NCBI RefSeq assembly: GCF_000002425.4
Contig: NC_037264.1
Coordinates: 11,547,941 to 11,611,940, forward strand
From: Physcomitrium patens
Lineage: Eukaryota; Streptophyta; Bryopsida; Funariales; Funariaceae
Direction of reading: 5' to 3'
DNA: 64,000 nt
Shown: positions 36,827-48,685 of the stretch, piece by piece
Numbering within the stretch: the first letter of the stretch is position 1
How the letters are laid out: every line of letters begins with the position of its first letter
The notes under the pieces: model-generated
The model's input: only the letters and a program-made list of their open reading frames with translations
The model's database searches: none
What the model was told of the DNA's origin: nothing
Made by a program: the position numbers and the translations under genes

Positions 36827-39468
36827 CTTACGCATCCAAGAGTATGCTAGATGATACAATTAACATGAGTAAAGGAAGTTAAAATCACCGTATCTTATGC
36901 TTAATTGTTTCCAGGTTGATCCGAGCCATATATGCATCTCTAGTGGTGTTACAGCGTAAGCACCCATAGTTCACTCTACGATAACTTGTTGTGAAGCACT
37001 GATCGGTTTCTTGTTGCAAGTTTTTGGGTTTTTCATTTCAGTCTGCTCTATTTTCGGGCTGAGTTCTGCAGTGCACATCCTTGGGCATGGCAATTAGTAC
37101 AGCTGTTATGTTGTTAATGTTCTTTGAGCAGCTGAGAGGTATTTTTGTGTATTTTTTGTGTTTCACATTATGTTGTAACGACAGTGTCTTGGATCTCTTC
37201 TTCTTCGCAACCTGTAATGCTGGCGACGGATGCTTGATACCAGCATCATACTTTCCCGCCTTCGACAATGACATGTCTATTCGGGTGAATCTTTTGCGAC
37301 GATTTTTACTTCTTAGAAGGGAGATTTTCACTAACTCAGACGATGTTCCTATCTCCACATGAGCCCCTTCGTTCTCCTTAGTTGCTTCCCTTCCATGCCA
37401 TGACCAAACCTTTACTTTGTATCCTTGCGCTTGCTACAGCAGTGTGAAATATAGATTATTTATTTATTTCTTGCATTGTTATTGCAGAATGACGTCATTT
37501 CTATTCCAGTCCAACCAACTGATACTCGCTCTTACACCCTAACTTCAAAAGAGATGGAAGAGGCTGTACTGGATGCAGAATCGAAAGGCATAACTGCTCG
37601 TATGCTGCTAGTGACAAACCTTGGGAACCCACTGGGCACCCTCTATCCAGAGGCAACCCTCAAGGTGTTTATTTAACACATTGGGTCTTTCTTGAATGTG
37701 ATGTTGGTGAGCAAGCCTAGTTGTACTTCATGCTCATTTCAAGCGTATATGTATGAGCAGGAGCTACTTCTTTGAGCTGTTGAACGAGGTCTACATGTAC
37801 TCTCAGATGATATTTATGCCAACTCCAAATTTGGGTTCGTGGTTGGGCTTCGAGGTATTTCATGCGCAGTTTTTGCAGTTTTTGGTAAATTGGATTTGCT
37901 GATTTTCTTTAGATAACAGCTGAAGTAGCTACATACGTCATTATCTGAAAGAGTAGCCTGTTGTTCAGACTTCTCAATCCAAAAACGTTCTTGGTCTAGG
38001 CCCTCTATGGACGAGTTTGTGAGTATGGAAAAGGTTGCGAAGAATGCTTTTGCGGAGGGCCTTCTATCTGCTCAAACTGCTGCTGAGCTGGTCCACACTG
38101 CCTACGGCATGAGCAAAGACTTTGGAATGAATGGGTTTCGTGTGGGTTGCCTTCACACAAAGAATAAGGATCTGCTTGAGGTGAGGTTTCCTTTATTTTG
38201 TTCTTTTTTAAGTCTCTTTTCTTGAAAGCTGAAATTGTTGAAAGAAATCCTTCCTACATTTATATCCCGGAATGAAGCCGAGTTTATTGGGTTCCATTAG
38301 TGGTAATGCGTTTGTCATGAATGCTATCTAACCTTAGATGTGGTGGAATACAGTTTTGGCAAAATATGGGCATGTTTGCCGCAGTTTCAAACGACACTCA
38401 GCATGCCCTGGCTATCATGCTGGAAGATGAGAACTTTGTTGATACATACGTTCAGGAGAACAAGAGGTCTGTGATTTATCCTGTAAATATCGAGGTACTC
38501 TTTTAAAATGTGGAAGTGGCGCACAAGTATTGAAGTTTTTCAAGTGCAGGTTTCAGTGTTTTGTAGTCATTTTCCCATAAAATAGTGATTGAACCTCCTG
38601 AATACTGCTGTGCGACTTGCCACATTCTGTTATGAGTTGATGCATATATTTGTGCCAGCACATTAACGGATGAAGTGGAATTGTGAGTGGCGCTTCAGGC
38701 GATTGAAGAACTATGAAATTTTGACGAAGTCTTTTGAGGCAGCAGGTCTTCGGTACATGCCTGGATGTGCAGCTATGTTTGGCAGGATTGACTTGAGAAA
38801 CCTTCTAACAGAGGTATGTGAACCTCCTCATAGCATGGAACCCACATATTTAATAGGATAACGTCAATTTTCATCATAACCTAATAACAGTAATAATTTT
38901 ATTAGACGTAGGATTTGATGGTAAGATTTCAAATACAGTATATGCTATGTGTAGCTTTGTTTAGCTCGTAATCTAAGCAGGTTGACGAAGTTGTATTGAA
39001 ACCTCTTTGCAGCCCACCTTTGAGGCAGAAGACCATCTCTGGAAGGAAATTCCGGATGAATCTCGAATAATACTCGCGCCAGATATTGAAAGAAATTCGT
39101 TGTTCTATCGCTTAATTATATGATGAATTTTTTAAGGCTGTTGTTTCATAGAGCCACCTGTAAAAGCCCATCTTGATTCCATGATCCGTAAATCATCTGG
39201 TCTGCATGAAGAGTTCAGCTCGAGCAGGTTAATAGGGCTTGTATGTTCAGGTTGAGCACACTGACTGAAATATTCTCACTGGCATTCAGGTCAAGCATGC
39301 CATTACACAGAACCAGGTTTCTTTCGGGTCTGCTATGCATCAATGGCACCGTCAAGCCTTGAAATAGCATGTGCACGGCTAATTAGTTCTGCAGGAAAGA
39401 GGCGACGGAAAAGGAAATCTAGGAGTGGTGGTGCAGATGTTGATAATAAAGTGGGGAGTGAACATTGA
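36454..39468 (+). pseudogene. ACC-synthase-like PLP aminotransferase, probable pseudogene
   Basis: Related to 1-aminocyclopropane-1-carboxylate synthase and ACCS-like proteins (fold-type I, PLP). Recognisable pieces: AESVLSFDLVHE (~36475-36510), VPALADFKPSMSNH (~36691-36735), then exons 36915-36955, 37185-37284 (AGDGCLIPASYFPAFD), 37488-37664 (VTNLGNPLGTLYP), 37761-37854 (LHVLSDDIYANSKF), 37969-38180 (AYGMSKDFGMNGFRVG, with the PLP lysine in SKD), 38354-38466 (AAVSNDTQHALA), 38699-38813, 39013-39082 and 39290-39468 (EPGFFRVCYA, with the substrate-binding Arg; ends GSEH). Exons 36915 to 39082 join in phase. Signs of decay: a TGA at 37773-37775 where the family has Trp, AT instead of GT at the 39083 donor, and a stop soon after the N-terminal fragment. 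A divergent live gene with unusual splicing is less likely. Confidence 0.75.
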
Positions 39469-41785
39469 ATTATGAAAAGAGATTCTTTGTTTACTGTACT
39501 TTCTACTAGCCACATTACAGTAAGGCCATTACTTTCTACGCAGCAGTGAAATATTTGTAGGCACCTTTGTGTGTAGTTGAAAGCATATGTGATGGTTAGA
39601 ATCACTGCAATTTTGACAGTTAATACTAAGATTTGTCTTGTCCTTGTTAAATAACAGCCTCCGTAATTTTCTCATTTTGAAAATTTACACTTCTACCGAA
39701 CTAACTTCAACTGGAATCTAACACTGGAATAGTTTAAAGTTGAAAAAGTTGACACTTGTTGTAGGGTTTCAAAGTCGTCTTATAATCAAAAGACAGATTA
39801 AATTTTGAATGGGAAGAATAAAAACATATCTTCTCATGTTTCACCACCACATGAATCTTTAGATAAGTTGGATATTAATGAGGCTAAAAAGTATTAAAAA
39901 AAAAATAATATTCAAAATTTCAAAAATCAACAATCCACCACAAAAACATCAGCAGTACAGTAGCTATACAAAGCAAATAAACAAAGAAATAATGTCTACC
40001 AAAACTTGAGTCTTTTAGGTAGAAATATCTAAACTTGTCTAGAGTAGTTTATTTTGTATTGTAATGATTTTTCAGATACATGAAAAAAATCTCTTTAAAA
40101 AGTATTGATTTTGAATGATATCTTTTGAAATTATCTAAAATTGATTATGTCATAAGTTAGCTAATTAAGTGAGTTACATTCTTCAATATTATACATTGAC
40201 CTTTTGGACTTCAAAATGGTAGTATTGATGTTCATGGTGTTATAAAGTTATTACAATAAGTATAATAGGTAAGTTATACAAAATACAAAATAGAAGACTA
40301 CTAGAGATTTTACTTGTACGAATGAATAAATATGCAATTAATTACTTTAATTATTTATAGAAAATTACATAGTTGGTATGTAGTTCAAATCATCAGTTGT
40401 TTTATTTGGCTCCTCAAAATAATAGACAGATTGAATATACTTAAATTCATGTAATTCAAGATTGATTTTGCTTGGTATACACATGAATTATTGTGTATGA
40501 TTGTTTTGCAAAAAATCGTCCATTTTTTTAATGTATGTTCACTTATGTAGAAAATATTTCCCTACTATTTTCTAACAAAAAAACACTTGTTTTGCAATAC
40601 CGTGTTAGAAATGTTCTTTTGACATAGATTGTTTTTGGAATATAATATTGAGTACAACAAAAAATACAATATTGTTTAATAGTCATAAAAAAACTTAATC
40701 TAATTTTATGGGTAAATTTTAAAAGATTCCATATACATCTAAATATAAAAAAAATTGTTAATTTACATATTTTATTTTTGAATAAATGGAATAAAGCGAT
40801 TTATAAAAATTTCAACACGTGTTATTCTACAAAGGTATTCATAATTTTTAATATGAAATAATTTTACAAAAATTCATTAAAATAAAAAAATAAAAAATAA
40901 AAATGAAATAAAATAAAAACTTAAAATTTTAACCTCCAACTTCATTAGGCTCTTTGTAACTAAAAAAAAATGAACATTATTAACGTTTGTTACAACAAGG
41001 TATAAATTTCAAATACATTCACAGATTCATTGCTTAGGCTTTAACATTCAAAGTTTGATAGTGTTTCTAGAAATTAAGATACTATTTCATTCCAAATTCA
41101 AATTACATTAGCATAAAATTAGATTAAATTTTTTAAAAAGGAAGCTCCTTTGACAGTTTTACTTCAAAAATGATTATGTTAACATCAACCATGTTAATAT
41201 TTTTTTGATCCAAAGTGAAAACAAAAATCCAACTCAAATAGCTATGATAAGATTTTTGATTTCACTTTGGATCAAAAAAAATATTAACATGGTTGCAAAC
41301 AAAAATCCAACTCAAATACCATATTTGGAACTTGCACACCAAAACAAAACCCAGAAATAAAAAAACATAGTAACTTGAACGGCAATGAAGCAAATTAATG
41401 AAGGAAGCTATTGATGAAATATGAAAATATGAAGAAAACACATCGCCCCCGGAGACGATCTGAGAAACCTTCATTGTTACCCGGGTGTATATCCGAGAGG
41501 GGATGGGATCCGGGCGGGTGAGAACGGGTTGAAGACCCGGGTAGCGGGAAATGCGAGACCTGAATGAGGCTGGTGTTTCTGAACGGGAGGTTTCGTGCAA
41601 GGAAGGGAAGGGCTCTCTTTGTTGTCAGGCTCCTCCGCTCTTCGACGCCGTTCTCCTCCTCCACGCTCGTCCTCGGAGCCCAACTCCATCGCTGCTGCTT
41701 CCTGCCTCTACAGCCCCGCCCCTGCTGCTGCTGTCTTCGAGAATACCAAGTTGCAGACCCTGCCTGCTTATACAACTCCGCAATC
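39469..41785. other. AT-rich spacer and SmD2 upstream region
   Basis: 39.6-41.4 kb is very AT-rich without recognisable genes, apart from the inverted repeat at 41187-41294. From ~41.45 kb GC rises sharply, and this part is probably the SmD2 promoter and leader. Confidence 0.55.
41187..41318. repeat. 35-bp inverted repeat with a linked 22-bp direct repeat
   Basis: Arms at 41187-41220 and 41260-41294 are reverse complements apart from one extra base in the A/T run (AACCATGTTAATATT...CCAAAGTGAAA). Just after each arm in the + direction lies the same 22-mer, beginning AAACAAAAATCCAACTC (41219-41240 and 41297-41318). The structure could be a small foldback element or the product of a template switch. 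Confidence 0.9.
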
Positions 41786-43096
41786 ATGAGGTACTGCTAT
41801 CAATCGTTTCTTGCTCTCCGACTGTGGTGGTGTTTTGGAGTTTTGTTGGAATGGCGCTTCTGGGGCATGTGTTTTCTCCTAGCTGGTGTTATAGAGAATA
41901 TCAGTGTTGTTTGCGTTTTTTTTTTTCTGCTTTTATGCTTATTGATGGGGTTTTGGTTTTTGTGCGATGATCCCGACACAGAAGAAAGTCCGCTGGGGTT
42001 TAGGGTTTCCATGTCGTTTTGTTATTAACGTGGGGGTTTTTGCAAAATTTTGGTTATCGGATCGTTGAGGGCACCTTTGTGGGTTGGTTGCTAACTGTTG
42101 GATTGCGGTCTGTTTGTTGTCGCAGTGCAAGGCCGATGGAGGAGGACACTGTAAGCCTCTCTCTCCCTCTCGCCCTCTCCCTCTCTCTCTTTTTCTAGGG
42201 TTTTTTGATTATGCATAAGTTGAGCAATGGCGGGGGTCTATGCTGAGTAGAACATCTACTATTAGGAACATTCCCCTGTTGTACGGAGTTATGTGTTTAG
42301 ATCCACTTAATTTGTAAATCGAAAATTGCCGTGTACAGGAAAAGACGGAGGAGGAGGAGTTCTCCACTGGTCCGCTGTCCGTCCTTACGATGTCTGTGAA
42401 AAACAACACTCAGGTACGTGGTTGTCATGCTGGGAAATTGTTTTAGCATTTTGATTTCGAATGACAGTCGTGAGCTGTATATTCTATATACACATATTGA
42501 TAAGGAAGTGTGCGATAGTTGTAGGCTTATACAGCCTATCCAGATGAATGTCTAGACACAAACAGATATTGGTTTTGGCCTTCTCGGCGCTACTATTTGG
42601 TCTGGTTCACCTAGTGAAGTTCACACATTTATTTTTGCTGCAAAGCAGGGTATGGAGATAATCTTCACATGCATGGTAAACATCTGTGTGTGTATGTGTG
42701 GCAGGTCCTTATTAATTGCCGAAATAACAAGAAGTTACTAGGGCGAGTGAAAGCGTTTGACCGTCACTGCAATATGGTTCTGGAAAACGTGAAGGAGATG
42801 TGGACAGAGGTAACGGTTAGAACCTTGTTCATTTGTCCTTCTATATTATCTTGTTTTTGCCACTACTTGTTGTACTCATAAACGTCGCGAACTGAATACC
42901 ATCGTCATCTGCAACGTCCCTCAAAATAAGATTATCACATGATTTAATCTCTATCATTCTCACATGATTTTGGCTTCAGGTACCCAAGGCTGGTAAAGGC
43001 AAGAAAAAAGCTAAGCCTGTGAACAAAGATCGTTTCATCAGTAAGATGTTTCTGCGAGGGGATTCCGTTATCATTGTCTTGAGAAACCCCAAATGA
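41786..43096 (+). CDS. Small nuclear ribonucleoprotein SmD2, 5 exons
   Basis: Exons 41786-41790, 42126-42150, 42339-42413, 42705-42809 and 42980-43096 join in phase to 108 residues. SmD2 pairs with SmD1 in the spliceosomal Sm ring. The N-terminus is [20 protein letters not shown], then [15 protein letters not shown], Sm1 ([35 protein letters not shown]), a basic loop ([20 protein letters not shown]) and Sm2 ([16 protein letters not shown]). It is nearly identical to known SmD2 over the core; human SmD2 is 118 residues. The first coding exon is just ATGAG, and the second is 25 bases. Intron 1 has AGGGTTTAGGGTTT telo-box motifs near 41998 and intron 2 a CT-rich tract near 42158-42192. Confidence 0.95.
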
Positions 43097-45740
43097 TCTA
43101 TTCAAGCCTGAACCAAATGGGAGGATGTGTAGTGTCATGTATAGTCGAAGAGAGCTGTGACCTACTGAACAAATGGGCTTCTATTTTGAAACTGAATTAC
43201 TTTCCAGAGGTACATGCGTAATAGATGCCAAAAGATTCACGATTTTTTCTTTTCTTTTCTTTTTTTTTCTTATTACCATTAGAGGCATTATTTTTTCCAG
43301 TTTGATTTTCCAGGCCGTGTGCCTCAACACACCGTTCCCGTTTTTGCTCTCTTCAGCTGACACAAATACAGTTCGGGTGATCTGATTTGGGTGTAGCCTG
43401 TTGGGATACGGAGGCGTACTATCAGGCTCGCTAGCATGTGTTCACGGTGATACATCTTTTATCCTTGTTGGTTATGACATGTTTGCTGGCATAGCCATCG
43501 AAGTAGTAAGAACACATTGCTTGGTGAGTTAAGTTTCAATGCGTCTACAGTGTTGGATGTTTTGTATTGCATTCTTGCTTCGAAACTGCCGGTGGAAGGC
43601 CAGCAGTGGCCTACATCAAGTGCAAGAAAGAGTAGAGATAACTTGTTCGGCAGTTTATTAACTTGAAACTTAGGATCACATTCTTGTTCTGTTTTCGCAA
43701 GTTTGACAAAGAATCATTGGTTTTCACAACAGTTTCTGCTCCACTGAGAAAATATGTTGACCTCACTGACCAATGGAAGATTATACTTTCTGTATGCGTA
43801 TGCATCATACTTGGGGTTCGTAGCATTTTCTCGTGTGTAGTATAGTTGTGGTAGTAGTTGATGTGTACGCTCTGAAAAATGTTATACGATGAATTGAAGA
43901 GAACTGTTTACCCTACTACTGTAACATGCAGCATTACAATGCACAGCAATCTGGAACACCGCTTTTTATTTCTTTTCTGTTCCTTGAAAGAAGAAAGGGA
44001 AAAATTCGATTTCATTACAGTAAGTTTCTTTTGGGGACGGCTAGCACCGATCCCTATACTACCGTAATACAATACCACAATATTCCTTTGCCACTGACCC
44101 TAGCACTCCCATGGGCAGTGTGGGTAGAATCCAAGATTGGTATTAGTCATCCATGTGTGAAGCTGAAGCAAAACTCCTTGCACTTTTTCGGTCATAAAAG
44201 CCCTTAAAAGACATCAATCGAAATTATAGTTGTGGTTAGTGAGCTACAATTATCCGCTTAGCCAATAACAAAATTAAAGTATCTTTTGATTAGTAATATC
44301 TATGCTCTACTTTCCTTAGAATCTGCAAACACTTTCTTAGCTATCTTGGATTTTGTTGTAGATTAACAACCAATTTTAAAGAAGTTTTATTCCAAAGCTT
44401 TTAGCTTACAATAGACTTTAAAAAATTGTGCCTAACCAGAAATAAATTATGAAACATATATATATATATATATATATATACATAAATAAGACATCCAGAG
44501 TATAACACTGAGAAAAAGAAGTTTTTTGATGGGCCGTGAAGAAGGGAATGTGAGGAACTAGGAGAACATGGAAACAGAGGACATGGGAACAAGGGGGCAT
44601 GGATGAACAAGGAGATGGATACATGTGCCAAAGATCATAGTGATTAACCGCACAAGTTTTTGCTAGTATATATATAACATAACACAACAATATCAACTAT
44701 ACTAGTACTTCTTGAAACATTTAATCATTTAAAATATCAATAAATCAAATTTTGTTGATTTTTAAGAATAAAAATTTATTCATGTCTTTATTTTCTAATA
44801 AAAAATCAAGTAGTAATTCAACAATTTTATTGATATTCTTTTGTCCAATTGTTGTCCTACTAAAAAACTAAAGTTTGGAATTAATATTAGATTAATAGTA
44901 CATTTAAAAAATCACTAGATTGATTTTAAAGCACCACGCTTTGCAAAAACACAAGTGTCTAAATAATTTATTTCACTTTACATGTTTCTCTTATCCTTTA
45001 ATGGAAATTATTGAATTAATTGCATATTAGCTTACAATTTGTTTTTCTTTTTTTTTTTCCTCTTTAGTTACTTTATCTCTTTTGATTTTCCATCTTGTCT
45101 TGATTTTTAAAATGTTAAGTTTAAGTCCTCTTCAACGATGATACCATACATAAAGTTTATTAACAAGTCCATCAATTTCTAATGTCGATTTTTGTAGAGT
45201 GATTATTCTAATTTTGGTAGACTGAAAGCAAAATTAGGGATTTTTTCATCTATTTGTTCAACATATGTTTGCTCCACGTTCATTACAAAACCTACTTTCT
45301 TTGCTGAACACCTTTGTTTAACACTTCAAATGCTCTCACATTTCCACAATATGATCCAAAGTAAAACATTTAACTCTTCAATTCTACAGAGCTTGGAATC
45401 TTTCCAATGATTCTAACACTGTCATCCAACTAATATAGATTAGTATTTTTATTTTTTTCTCAGAAGTATATTGTTCCACGTCAGACTTACACAATAAAAG
45501 AAAAAGGGGGGGTAGAATCAGGAAGGTTTTGTCCCACACACAATAGGAGATTCCAACAATACTGCATGCATGAAGAGGAACTCACGCAATCCTGTGAGTT
45601 GTTTGTCAAGGCCCCACAAATGGATGACGAATGATTTGGATCCGAAGTAGTTAAATATTAACACACACACACACACACACATATATATATCTATATATAT
45701 ATACATGCATACCATATGGAATTTAATGGGGTACAATTAT
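43097..45740. other. SmD2 3' flank and AT-rich spacer
   Basis: 43.1-44.2 kb is moderate-GC flank that includes the SmD2 3' UTR. 44.2-45.7 kb is AT-rich with an (AT)n tract at ~44457-44480 and a (CA)n tract at ~45662-45680. No gene is supported. Confidence 0.5.
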
Positions 45741-45746
45741 TGGACC

Positions 45747-46250
45747 AAACCCTAATGCCAGCAAGGAAGGCACCAACCTCCACGTATTAGTACCCGTATT
45801 CCCCACCCCACCCCTGGGCCGTTTCCAGGCCAGCAAACCAAGATGTCCAAGTCAGCAACCCAAAACGTTCCAGGTCAGCACACCATGCAATGAATCACTC
45901 CTCGTCAGAATACTTTAGAATGCGGCTCTATGATTTTAATGCCCAGGTGGCATCCCACGTGTCGCCTATCTTCGAGTTGACTGTTTCAATTATTGACAGG
46001 TTGGCAGAGACACTCACGCCACGTGTCATACCCTCTTCACACCATCATGCATCGCATAAGACAAAGCTCAGTTGACAACTGGAATTTGGACTGTGGCTTT
46101 GGGAATTGTAAACCGGAATCCAATTTTCTCAAAACCCTAAATTCATCCGTCCATACCAGTAAAACCTAATTCACCAATCCTATTAAACCATAATTTAGCA
46201 AAACCCAGCATGAACCAGAACATGGGGCTGGTCCCATGATGCCACGTGTC
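45747..46250. promoter_or_regulatory. Promoter-like island with telo-boxes and CACGTGTC motifs
   Basis: Within 500 bases there are two perfect telo-boxes (AAACCCTAA at 45747-45755 and 46132-46140) and three CACGTGTC motifs (45956-45963, 46020-46027, 46243-46250) of the G-box/ABRE type bound by plant bZIP factors. GC is well above the flanks. No coding gene is visible on either side within several kb, so the target is unknown. Confidence 0.5.
45824..45890 (+). repeat. Three tandem imperfect ~22-bp repeats
   Basis: Three consecutive units start TCCAGGCCAGCAAACCA, TCCAAGTCAGCAACCCA and TCCAGGTCAGCACACCA. They sit within the promoter-like island, between the first telo-box and the first CACGTGTC. 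Confidence 0.8.
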
Positions 46251-48652
46251 ACCGCTGGCCTGCTGGCATTCTCAACGCCCACAGATTCCTGGAATTGTCC
46301 ACTTGGCAGTTCATTTTTGCATAGACTAAAATTGTACACAAAGGATCTTTTTAGTAAAATCTAGTTTTGAATTTAAATTCTACAAAAAAATTAATCTGTG
46401 AAAAATGTGAAGATATAATAATAATAATTGTAAAAAAAAGAGCAGTTGGAAGCAAATGCACAAACAACAAGATTTTAATTTGAAGAAGAATTGCCAAGAA
46501 CTATGTTTGATAATTAATTAAGTTTTTATATGAGATGTACCTGTAGCTTTTTGTTTGTATATTTTGGATTGGAAGTATTATTTGATGGTGTTGTTGTTAT
46601 AATTAAGGTGGGTTAATGTTGCAACAGTAATAATGATTATACAAATGGGGCCAAATTGCTGTATCACATCCATTCAGAGTTTTTGATAGTAACAAGACCC
46701 AAGAGAAAGTGGGGCACTTAATAGTAATCAATAAAAAAAATTATACACATGTTGCATGGCATTGTGATGAGGTACAACTGTGATTATTGTTATCACCACA
46801 GATTGATGTGGAAGTAAACTAATGTTGCATGATACTGACATGTAAAAAATGAAATAAAATAGGACTTCCATCCAAATTTACATGAATATGAATAAAGGAT
46901 CAAATACAAGTAGATTAAGTAACTCGAAATAAACCCTCAAATAAATGATAGTAGACTCATGTGAAACACTATAAAGACAAAACATTCTCTGTGGATATTA
47001 TCTAAAAAGAAGGGTAAGCATACTGGTGATAGTCTACAAGATCCCAATTCTTGAGTTACGATATTGTGCAACAATCTACTCCCTTGAAGTAGAAATTATT
47101 CATATTTAAGTTTCTCTTTATAGCAATAGTAGCCAACTCGACTTCAATTACAAACTTATTAAGAAATAGTGGTTTTAAATACCATATTAATAGCAATAAC
47201 GGTAATAAAGATATAATAATAATGTTATTATAACAATATAAGAATGTTGCCATTATTACAATAATATGGTATTGTTACTATTGTTACAGTACTATAATTT
47301 TATCACTATTAAAGTACTAAAACAATAATTTCATTACTATTATTCTCAACCATTGTAATGATAGTACTAATAGTAATCTAATCCAATGATTTAATTAAAT
47401 TGAATTAAATTTTCTCCAAATCTCTTTAGAAAACACGATTTTTTTACTTGTTTAGTTTCAGTTAACATCAAAGTTTTTCTTGGTGAAGATTTTTATTTTA
47501 TTGATTAGTGTTTTCAGATTTTTATTTGACCTTTTTCTAAATCATGTATGTAATTCTTTATATGTAATAATAAGCAAAGACAGGTAAATTCATTGTATAC
47601 TACCAATATCCAGTGTGTGTATATGTATATAATTAAAAGGAAAGCAAATTTCCTAATTTTCAACGTGGTGTAGAAGTACTGTCTTCAAAATGTTGTCTAT
47701 GGTATTAAATTGGAAAATGAAACATTTTTATCTTGTTAGTGATATTAATATTTAATGTCTTTCTACTTAAGAATAAGATATTCAAATAAATATATTTTTT
47801 CTTTTACTTCTTGTAATTGGGTGGAACATTATCCAACATAAAAAAATCTGATACATTGTCATTACAAAGAAATCTTGAGGTGATTAGTGGAATGGCTGTG
47901 ACTAAAATTTAAAGGATAATCCATTGCAAAATATACATTTCTCCAAATTATCAATTTAATTTTATAAAATGATATAATGAAATAAAATTTTCAGGTTGTA
48001 AATTACATGCCCAAACAGTTAGAAATAAATAATGATTAATTCTAAAATATGAGATCTGAATTGATTAATTTTTTAAGAGCAATTTCCAGTTGAATTAAGG
48101 TTCACAACAATGTTAAAAACTAGGTTTATTTTTATAATCCATTGGACCAATCTCTTGAAATACAAAAATTTCAAGGAAAATCAGATAATTTACATTTATA
48201 TTTTCATATTAATTGTTATTTTTTATGTTTATTTTTTAAAAAATTACCATTCCCCAATCTTTCTAAAATTAAACCTTTTTTGTTTCAATGCATAAAGAAT
48301 CAATGTTTTATTTTTAAAATCTAGGCAATATAGTTTTTTGCTGTCATATGAGACAAACATGATATCATTAAGCAATACTATTATTAATTTTGTCCCTCCA
48401 TGCATTCATAGCTATAGACTAATGTCATACAAACCTAAGAAGATCAACTTCTTTGCATTCTTTCTACTTGTTCCATATATTACTTTAACATAACTTATAT
48501 GTAACTAGTAAGATACATGCCTATTTGGTATCTATAATAGCTAGTAAAATATGAGATGTCATCCCATTTATGTTAAGTAGATCAAGAAGAAAGTCTAACA
48601 TAATCAACGGAAATTGGTCTTGATTCCATTGAAGGCAAGCCAATCAACAATA

Positions 48653-48685
<33 letters not shown>

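Noticed and set aside
37773-37775. TGA in the aminotransferase read as selenocysteine
   Set aside because: Land-plant nuclear genes lack selenocysteine insertion, and the family has Trp (TGG) here, so a nonsense change is simpler.
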